DNA of 37,568 nucleotides from the NCBI GenBank assembly GCA_944350485.1, contig CALVPE010000002.1, positions 1 to 37,568 on the forward strand, in the 5' to 3' direction. Under the pieces are notes generated by a model that did no database searches, had not been told where the DNA came from, and saw only the letters and a program-made list of their open reading frames with translations. Of the stretch, positions 32,791-37,568 are shown one piece after another (position 1 is the stretch's first letter; every line of letters starts with the position of its first letter). A program made the position numbers and the translations under genes. The stretch comes from an uncultured Bacilli bacterium. Lineage in GTDB: Bacteria; Bacillota_I; Bacilli_A; RF39; UBA660.

Positions 32791-35157
32791 ATGATTACAG
32801 ATTTATGTAAAAGTGATACTTTTAAAGTTATTAAAAGAAATGGAAAAAAAGTTCCTTTTAATGAAGATAAAATAGGTCTTGCTATTAAAAAGGGCTTTGA
32901 TAGTCTAGGTGATAAGTATAAACCAGAAGATAGTAGTTTAGTTTATAAAAAGGTTATTTCAGATATTAATCGTGATTATCAAGATAGTAAAAGTATTAAA
33001 ATTGAAGATATTCAAGATTTAATTGAATATAATTTAAAAGAATTAGGTTATGCAGATGTTCTTGAAAGTTTTGCAAGTTATCGTGAAGCTCGTGAAAAAT
33101 CAAGAAATTTATTTCAAAGTCGTCAACATAAACTAATTAAAGCTATTGAGGCTTTATCTTTAAAAGATGCTAGTGAAGAAGATTTAAAAAGAGATAATGC
33201 TAATGTTAATGGTGATACAGCTATGGGAACTATGCTTCAATATGGAAGTACTATTTCTAAAGAGTTTTCAAAATCTTATTTTATTAAACCAGAATTTTCT
33301 GATTTACATGATTCGGGAATGATACATATTCATGATATGGATTTTTTGCCAATGGGAACAACAACTTGTTGTCAAATAGATTTAAATAATTTGTTTGAAA
33401 AAGGTTTTTCGACTGGTCACGGCTTTTTAAGAACACCAAATAGTATTACTAGTTATGCGGCTTTAGCTGCTATTGCTATTCAGTCTAATCAAAATGATCA
33501 ACATGGTGGTCAAAGTATCCCAGCTTTTGATTATTATATGGCTCCAGGTGTAGTTAAAAGCTTTAAAAAAGAATTTAAAAGTTTATTGTTTGATTATTTA
33601 GAATTATGTGGTTTTACTAATTTCTTAAATATGGATGGTATTTCCAAAGAAATTAATAAAATTAAAGAAGTAAACTTTAGTATGGATCGTTTTGAGAAAT
33701 TCTTTAAAGGCAGTGGAGATGTTGAATTATTGTTTAGAAAAGCTCAGAAAAAAGCTATTATGAAAACTGAAAAATTAACTTATCAAGCTATGGAGAGTTT
33801 TATTCATAATTTAAATACAATGCATTCAAGAGCCGGAGCTCAAGTTCCTTTCTCATCAATTAACTTTGGAACAGATACAAGTTTTGAAGGAAGAATGGTT
33901 ATTAAAAATTATTTATTAGCAACTGAAGCTGGTCTTGGTCATGGTGAAACACCAATTTTTCCAATTTCTATTTTTAAAGTTAAAGAAGGAATAAGTTATA
34001 ATAAAGAAGACCCTAATTATGATTTATTTGAGTTAGCTTGCCGAGTTAGTGCTAAAAGATTATTTCCAAACTTTTCTTTTATTGATGCTCCTTTTAATAA
34101 ACAATATTATAAAGAAGGAAATATTAATACAGAAATAGCTTATATGGGATGTCGTACTAGAGTTATTGGTAACATTTGTGATTCTGATAAAGAAATTGTT
34201 ACTGGCCGTGGTAATCTATCTTTTACTTCGATTAATTTAGTACGTTTAGGTATTAAATATGGAATTGTAAATGGCAATAAAAAGGCTGACATGGATGGCT
34301 TTTATAAAGAACTTGGTGAAACAATGGATAAAGTTCGTGATCAATTATTAGATCGTTTTGATATTCAATGCAAAAAACATGTTTATAATTTTCCATTTTT
34401 ACTTGGTCAAGGTGTTTGGCTTGATTCAAAAAATTTAAAAGATAAAGATAATTTAAGAAAAGTTTTAAAATATGGTACTTTAACTGAAGGTTTTATTGGT
34501 CTTGCTGAGTGTTTAAAAGCATTAACTGGTAAACATCATGGTGAAAGTGCTAAAAGTCAAGAACTTGGCCTTGAAATAATTGGCTTTATGCGTAAAAAAT
34601 GTGACGAATATACCAAGAATTACAAATTGAATTTTTCTTTAATAGCAACCCCAGCCGAAGGATTATCAGGAAGATTTACAGCTATTGATAAATCTATTTA
34701 TGGAGTAATTCCCGGAGTAACTGATCGTGAATATTATACTAACTCTTTCCATGTTCCAGTTTATTATCATACAACAATTGCTAATAAAATTAAATTAGAA
34801 GCTCCATATCATGCTTTAACAAATGGGGGTCATATTAGTTACATCGAACTTGATGGTGATTTAACTGAAAACGTTGATGCTTTTATGAAAGTTATTCGTT
34901 TAATGAAAGAAGCTGGTATTGGTTACGGAGCTGTTAATCATCCGGTTGATCGTGATCCTGTTTGTGGTTTTACAGGTGTAATTGGTGATGTCTGTCCTGG
35001 ATGTGGAAGAAGTGAAGCAGATGGTGTTAAATTTGAAAGAATTAGGAGAATTACCGGTTATTTAGTAGGTACTGTTGATCGTTTCAACAACGGTAAACGA
35101 GCTGAAGAACATGATCGCGTAAAACATACTTTCAGTGAAGATAAGACTAGCAAGTAA
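32791..35157 (+). CDS. nrdD: Anaerobic ribonucleoside-triphosphate reductase
   Basis: Class III reductase that makes deoxynucleotides without oxygen, using a glycyl radical. The 788 residues begin with an ATP-cone allosteric domain (about 10-105, VIKRNGKKVPFNEDKI), followed by the ten-stranded barrel (HIHDMDFLPMGTTTCCQ, HSRAGAQVPFSSINFG, GMGCRTRVIGN-like MGCRTRV). The glycyl-radical site is Gly756 in RRITGYL. The zinc loop has C725, C735 and C738 (CPGCG), with Asp-Pro where the first Cys of a four-Cys site is usually found. Whether another residue completes the site cannot be told. The ribosome binding site is AAGGAGG. It overlaps nrdG. Confidence 0.97.
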   Translation: MITDLCKSDTFKVIKRNGKKVPFNEDKIGLAIKKGFDSLGDKYKPEDSSLVYKKVISDINRDYQDSKSIKIEDIQDLIEYNLKELGYADVLESFASYREAREKSRNLFQSRQHKLIKAIEALSLKDASEEDLKRDNANVNGDTAMGTMLQYGSTISKEFSKSYFIKPEFSDLHDSGMIHIHDMDFLPMGTTTCCQIDLNNLFEKGFSTGHGFLRTPNSITSYAALAAIAIQSNQNDQHGGQSIPAFDYYMAPGVVKSFKKEFKSLLFDYLELCGFTNFLNMDGISKEINKIKEVNFSMDRFEKFFKGSGDVELLFRKAQKKAIMKTEKLTYQAMESFIHNLNTMHSRAGAQVPFSSINFGTDTSFEGRMVIKNYLLATEAGLGHGETPIFPISIFKVKEGISYNKEDPNYDLFELACRVSAKRLFPNFSFIDAPFNKQYYKEGNINTEIAYMGCRTRVIGNICDSDKEIVTGRGNLSFTSINLVRLGIKYGIVNGNKKADMDGFYKELGETMDKVRDQLLDRFDIQCKKHVYNFPFLLGQGVWLDSKNLKDKDNLRKVLKYGTLTEGFIGLAECLKALTGKHHGESAKSQELGLEIIGFMRKKCDEYTKNYKLNFSLIATPAEGLSGRFTAIDKSIYGVIPGVTDREYYTNSFHVPVYYHTTIANKIKLEAPYHALTNGGHISYIELDGDLTENVDAFMKVIRLMKEAGIGYGAVNHPVDRDPVCGFTGVIGDVCPGCGRSEADGVKFERIRRITGYLVGTVDRFNNGKRAEEHDRVKHTFSEDKTSK

Positions 35158-35659
35158 ACTTCAAAAAGATAGTGTTGTAGATGGACCAGGCATTAGAATG
35201 GTTATTTGGACACAAGGCTGTCCTCATAATTGTTTTAAATGTCATAATCCAGAAACTCATTCTTTTGAGGCAGGATTCTTAGAAGATACTGATAATTTAA
35301 TTAAAGAAATTAAAAATTCCGAATTACAAGATGGTGTTACTTTCTCAGGAGGCGATCCCATGATGCAACCACTTGCATGCTTAGAAATTGCCAAAGCTTG
35401 TCAAGAATTAGGACTTAATGTTTGGTGTTATACAGGTTTTCTCTTTGAAGATTTATTAAATGATAGAGAAAAAGTAGAATTTTTAAAATATATTGATGTT
35501 TTAGTCGATGGACCATTTATTAATGCTAAAAGAAGTTATAGTGCTAAATATCGAGGTTCAACCAATCAAAGAATTATTAATGTTAAACCATCTTTAAAAA
35601 AACAAAAAGCCATTTGTTTAAAAGAATATATAATTAAAGAAAAGAAGATTACAAGTTAA
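35135..35659 (+). CDS. nrdG: Anaerobic ribonucleotide reductase activating enzyme
   Basis: A radical-SAM enzyme that installs the glycyl radical on NrdD. The 174 residues contain CPHNCFKC, the CxxxCxxC site for the 4Fe-4S cluster, and TFSGGDPM, which binds S-adenosylmethionine. The GTG start at 35135 overlaps nrdD by 23 bases and has no clear ribosome binding site, so translation probably depends on nrdD translation; no better in-frame start lies before the conserved DGPGIRMVIWTQGC. The stop codon lies inside a hairpin shared with the converging DUF192 gene. Confidence 0.96.
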   Translation: MKIRLASKLQKDSVVDGPGIRMVIWTQGCPHNCFKCHNPETHSFEAGFLEDTDNLIKEIKNSELQDGVTFSGGDPMMQPLACLEIAKACQELGLNVWCYTGFLFEDLLNDREKVEFLKYIDVLVDGPFINAKRSYSAKYRGSTNQRIINVKPSLKKQKAICLKEYIIKEKKITS

Positions 35660-35673
35660 ATTAATCTTCTTTT
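35640..35673. terminator. Bidirectional terminator shared by nrdG and the DUF192 gene
   Basis: A perfect 12-bp stem, AAAAGAAGATTA (35640-35651) with TAATCTTCTTTT (35662-35673), and a 10-base loop. The stop codons of both converging genes lie within it, only one base apart. T-runs close the stem on both strands. Confidence 0.85.
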
Positions 35674-35978
35674 ATAATTATTTTATCTCCTATTTGTAAA
35701 TTTGAAACACTATTATTTGGTAATTCATAAATATAGCAAGCATCTTTATGAAAAATGATTTTATTCTTATCTAAATTCTTATATATTTTAATAATATTAT
35801 TATTTTTATTTGTTACAATGATATCTAATTTTTCTCTCATAAAAAAAGTATGAATACTTTTTGTTTTAAATAATAAAGCTTTTTTTATATTAGTTAGAAA
35901 CATAAAACCTTTTAGTCTTTTAAAAAAACTATTTGCTCTTTGAAGCTCTATTTCTTGTTTATCAATAATTATTTTCAT
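35661..35978 (-). CDS. DUF192 family protein
   Basis: A 105-residue protein of the DUF192 family, of unknown function. The pattern LKGFMF, then SIHTFFMREKLDIIVTN, then ELPNNSVSNLQIGDKIII matches the family (usual GLM, fWMkn-LDiifi, ElpaG, GD). It lacks the signal peptide many members have, so it is probably cytoplasmic. ATG 35978 is chosen. An in-frame TTG at 35987 lies closer to AAAGGTGA and would add three residues; spacing does not decide between them. It converges on nrdG. Confidence 0.78.
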   Translation of the reverse strand: MKIIIDKQEIELQRANSFFKRLKGFMFLTNIKKALLFKTKSIHTFFMREKLDIIVTNKNNNIIKIYKNLDKNKIIFHKDACYIYELPNNSVSNLQIGDKIIIKED

Positions 35979-36189
35979 TGTTATCAATTCACCTTTCTAA
36001 ATATACGAATTAAAGTAAATTAGTTTTTTAACTATTACATTTTTATTAAATATTTTAATTATTTAGTTAATTATTAATTAATATTAAATATTAGTAAAAT
36101 TCATTTTATTAAAAAATTACTTTGTTTTTCTTTACTTTTTACTAATTTTAATATAACATATAGATAAGAAATGTCAAGGAGATGATATA
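35979..36189. other. AT-rich divergent intergenic region
   Basis: Several short AT-only inverted repeats, for example TTAACTA/TAGTTAA (about 36029-36075). A TATAAC near 36150 is the best -10 candidate for the following gene, but a matching -35 is poor. Confidence 0.35.
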
Positions 36190-36918
36190 TTGAGTGATAG
36201 CAATGAATTAACAGTTGATGAGTATTTAGAAATTAGATATGAAGTTCAGATATATCTACAAAGCAAAATTCATAAGGAAAGTCCTTCTTTATTTGATGAA
36301 TTGGATGAAGAAAATAAAAAGATTGTTAGTGATTATGCAAAATCAATTTATGAAAAATCCAAATTACTAGAACCATCAATATCAAGCGATTTAGCAAGTT
36401 TGCTAGAACCTAATATTAGTCAATTTGCTTCTTTTTCTAATCGGTTAAAAACGATGGAAGGTTTAAAGAGAAAAATAATATCTGATAGTAAAGATTATAA
36501 TGGTTCTTATTATCGTGCAACTCATAATATTTGCGATAGTATTCGTTATACAATCTTAATTCCAGATGATTTTTATGTTACAAAAGTTGATGAATATTTG
36601 CATAGAATAGAGGACATGGGCTATCAAGTATTAGAAGTTAAAAATAATTGGGGTAAACCATATTATCAAGGTATCAATGTTCGAATTGGCACTTTGGATA
36701 AAAAGGAAATATTTGAGTTACAATTTCATACACCATTTGGATATCAAATAAAAGAAGGTTCCACAAGAGATTTATATGAGGTTGTTCGGGATATAAATGC
36801 TCCAGCTAATTTAGCAAGACAAGCTGATAAATTAAGAAGGATATTTCAAAGTAGAGTAAAAGCTCCTAATGGGGCAATTGGATATGAATATGACTCTACT
36901 ATGAAGAGGAGGTATTAA
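36190..36918 (+). CDS. RelA/SpoT-fold nucleotide pyrophosphokinase-like protein
   Basis: A 242-residue soluble protein. After a helical region (1-75) comes a domain with the marks of the RelA/SpoT synthetase fold: RLKTMEGLKRKI (85-96) resembling the G-loop R-x-K-S-x-x-S-I-x-x-K, then DSIRYTI (D116, R119), a GYQVLEVKNNWGKPYYQGINV segment, and FELQFHT (E176, Q178) at the place of the catalytic vEiQiRT strand. The pattern DxxRYT, KNxW, YxGIN, FExQFHT, LYE also recalls secreted ATP:nucleotide 3'-pyrophosphokinases of Streptomyces. No HD hydrolase, TGS or ACT domain is present. The start is TTG 36190 behind AAGGAG. A small protein is encoded directly after it. It could be a small alarmone synthetase, a toxSAS-type toxin or another pyrophosphokinase. 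Confidence 0.72.
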   Translation: MSDSNELTVDEYLEIRYEVQIYLQSKIHKESPSLFDELDEENKKIVSDYAKSIYEKSKLLEPSISSDLASLLEPNISQFASFSNRLKTMEGLKRKIISDSKDYNGSYYRATHNICDSIRYTILIPDDFYVTKVDEYLHRIEDMGYQVLEVKNNWGKPYYQGINVRIGTLDKKEIFELQFHTPFGYQIKEGSTRDLYEVVRDINAPANLARQADKLRRIFQSRVKAPNGAIGYEYDSTMKRRY

Positions 36919-37212
36919 GTGTTAAATAATAAAGTTGAAAATGAATATCGATATTATAAACGAGCTACTGGAGTTGTCGTTCGAGTATCTGAAAGAGATA
37001 TTGTCTTACAAGTTTTAATTTATGATAAGAAAAATGATCAATTTTTATGGATACCAAATCAAGAATGGTATATGAGTATGTTTGCAGATGGGGATGATAA
37101 TATTTATCAAGAAGTATCAAAAGATTATGTTGAAAACTATATGAAGATATTAAAAGAAAATTCTCATTTATTTGAAGAAGAAAAAGAATTAAAGAAAAAT
37201 AGTTTAAGTTAA
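36919..37212 (+). CDS. Small partner protein of the RelA/SpoT-like gene, unknown
   Basis: A 97-residue soluble protein, not recognised. An N-terminal beta-rich part (TGVVVRVSERDIVLQVLIYD, FLWIPNQEWYMSMF) is followed by an acidic helical C-terminus (about 68-97). The GTG start at 36919 follows the previous stop with no gap, and GAGGAGGT lies inside the end of the upstream gene, so production is tightly coupled and the ribosome binding site is strong. Size, acidity and position are compatible with an antitoxin or regulatory subunit, but no antitoxin family is recognised. Confidence 0.75.
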   Translation: MLNNKVENEYRYYKRATGVVVRVSERDIVLQVLIYDKKNDQFLWIPNQEWYMSMFADGDDNIYQEVSKDYVENYMKILKENSHLFEEEKELKKNSLS

Positions 37213-37321
37213 AAAAATTTTCTAATAAAAAAATTGAAGACTAACACGAAAATCTTCTAGTTAAAATATAGTAGTTATTAAGGTGTTTATTATTTGGATT
37301 TTTTCATTATTATCTTAAAAT

Positions 37322-37348
37322 GGCAAGTTAGTTCTTGTCTTTTTTTTC
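37322..37348 (+). terminator. Terminator ahead of the ftsK-like gene
   Basis: GGCAAG (37322-37327) pairs with CTTGTC (37334-37339) with one G-T pair and loop TTAGTT, followed by a run of T. It is about 110 bases after the small partner gene. Confidence 0.7.
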
Positions 37349-37362
37349 TAAAATGTTATAAT
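37335..37362 (+). promoter_or_regulatory. Promoter of the ftsK/spoIIIE-like gene
   Basis: TTGTCT (37335-37340), 16 bases, TATAAT (37357-37362). The -35 box overlaps the right arm of the preceding terminator. Confidence 0.6.
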
Positions 37363-37386
37363 TATCTTAGAAGAAAGTAGGTTAAT

Positions 37387-37568
37387 ATGGCTAAACGAAA
37401 AACAAAAAAAGAAATAAATAAAAAATTTTTTTATCAAGCTTAATTATATGGAATTTTATATATTTTAATTGGTATTTTGGGTATTTGTGGCTATGGTCCT
37501 TGTGGGGAATTAATTTGTGCTTTTTCAGCCTTTTTATTTGGTTGTTTATATTTTTTATTTTTAATTGC
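37387..37568 (+). pseudogene. FtsK/SpoIIIE-type DNA translocase, 5' end, interrupted by an in-frame TAA
   Basis: ATG 37387 opens MAKRKTKKEINKKFFYQA, the basic N-terminus typical of FtsK/SpoIIIE. Codon 19 (37441-37443) is TAA. The same frame then continues without stops for 41 codons to the window edge and encodes the expected first membrane segments (LYGILYILIGILGICGYGP, GELICAFSAFLFG). A single base change in a Gln, Glu or Lys codon would explain the stop. No convincing restart codon with a ribosome binding site follows within the window. It is either a true nonsense mutation or a sequencing or assembly error. FtsK is normally needed for chromosome segregation, and SpoIIIE for sporulation. 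Confidence 0.7.

Overview
The window is very AT-rich DNA from a Bacillota (class Bacilli) chromosome. It uses the standard bacterial code: tryptophan is TGG, a tRNA-Trp with anticodon CCA is present, and TGA ends several genes. Shine-Dalgarno sites are strong (AAGGAGG, or the local favourite AAGGTGA). Promoters are close to the sigma-A consensus, and many short hairpin-plus-T terminators are visible. The genes of SpoVIF, SpoVID and YsxE type point to an endospore-forming relative of Bacillus with a small, low-GC genome. Uncultivated gut Bacilli of the RF39/Erysipelotrichia kind would fit, but that placement is inference. No phage, insertion sequence or CRISPR array was seen.

Layout. 1-2776: the 5' end of an unknown gene and tRNA-Trp on the minus strand, then a Lys-rich membrane protein overlapping sufB. 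2820-3810: a short single-stranded-DNA-binding protein, a 173-bp element closed by a 20-bp perfect inverted repeat, and tRNA-Ser(GCU). 3858-6172: mtnN and a membrane-anchored NodB deacetylase with Ig-like modules. 6304-8124: a minus-strand pair, a two-TM protein fused to a VanY-type D,D-carboxypeptidase and a membrane protein with an RsiV-like ectodomain. 8134-11142: der, a small coiled-coil protein, spoVIF and a diacylglycerol-kinase-type lipid kinase. 11266-15383: a large bacterial-Ig surface protein, then a LysM amidase with no signal peptide behind a sigma-K-like promoter. 15669-17848: a 7TM 'hybrid histidine kinase' that has lost its catalytic residues, followed by a type IV-pilin-like protein. 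17863-19109: DUF177-rpmF and nadD. 19139-20806: spoVID-ysxE. 20803-24879: an unknown protein with a 5' hairpin leader, then tgt-sua5-recX-GGDEF. 24922-29106: mutL, two distantly paralogous unknown proteins, and miaA. 29294-32661: a secreted multidomain glucosaminidase. 32743-35978: nrdD-nrdG, facing a DUF192 gene. 36190-37212: a RelA/SpoT-fold protein with a small partner. 37322-37568: the start of an ftsK/spoIIIE-type gene interrupted by an in-frame TAA.

How the genes fit together. Much of the window is housekeeping: ribosome assembly (der, rpmF), tRNA modification (tgt, sua5, miaA), repair (mutL, recX), NAD synthesis, and anaerobic deoxynucleotide synthesis, which indicates an anaerobic lifestyle. 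A second theme is the cell wall and spore envelope: a NodB deacetylase, a VanY-like peptidase, an amidase, a glucosaminidase, SpoVID/YsxE and SpoVIF. The best candidates for undescribed biology are the degenerate 7TM kinase with its pilin-like neighbour, the RelA/SpoT-like gene pair, the two-TM/VanY fusion, the paralogous pair between mutL and miaA, and the structured element after ssb.
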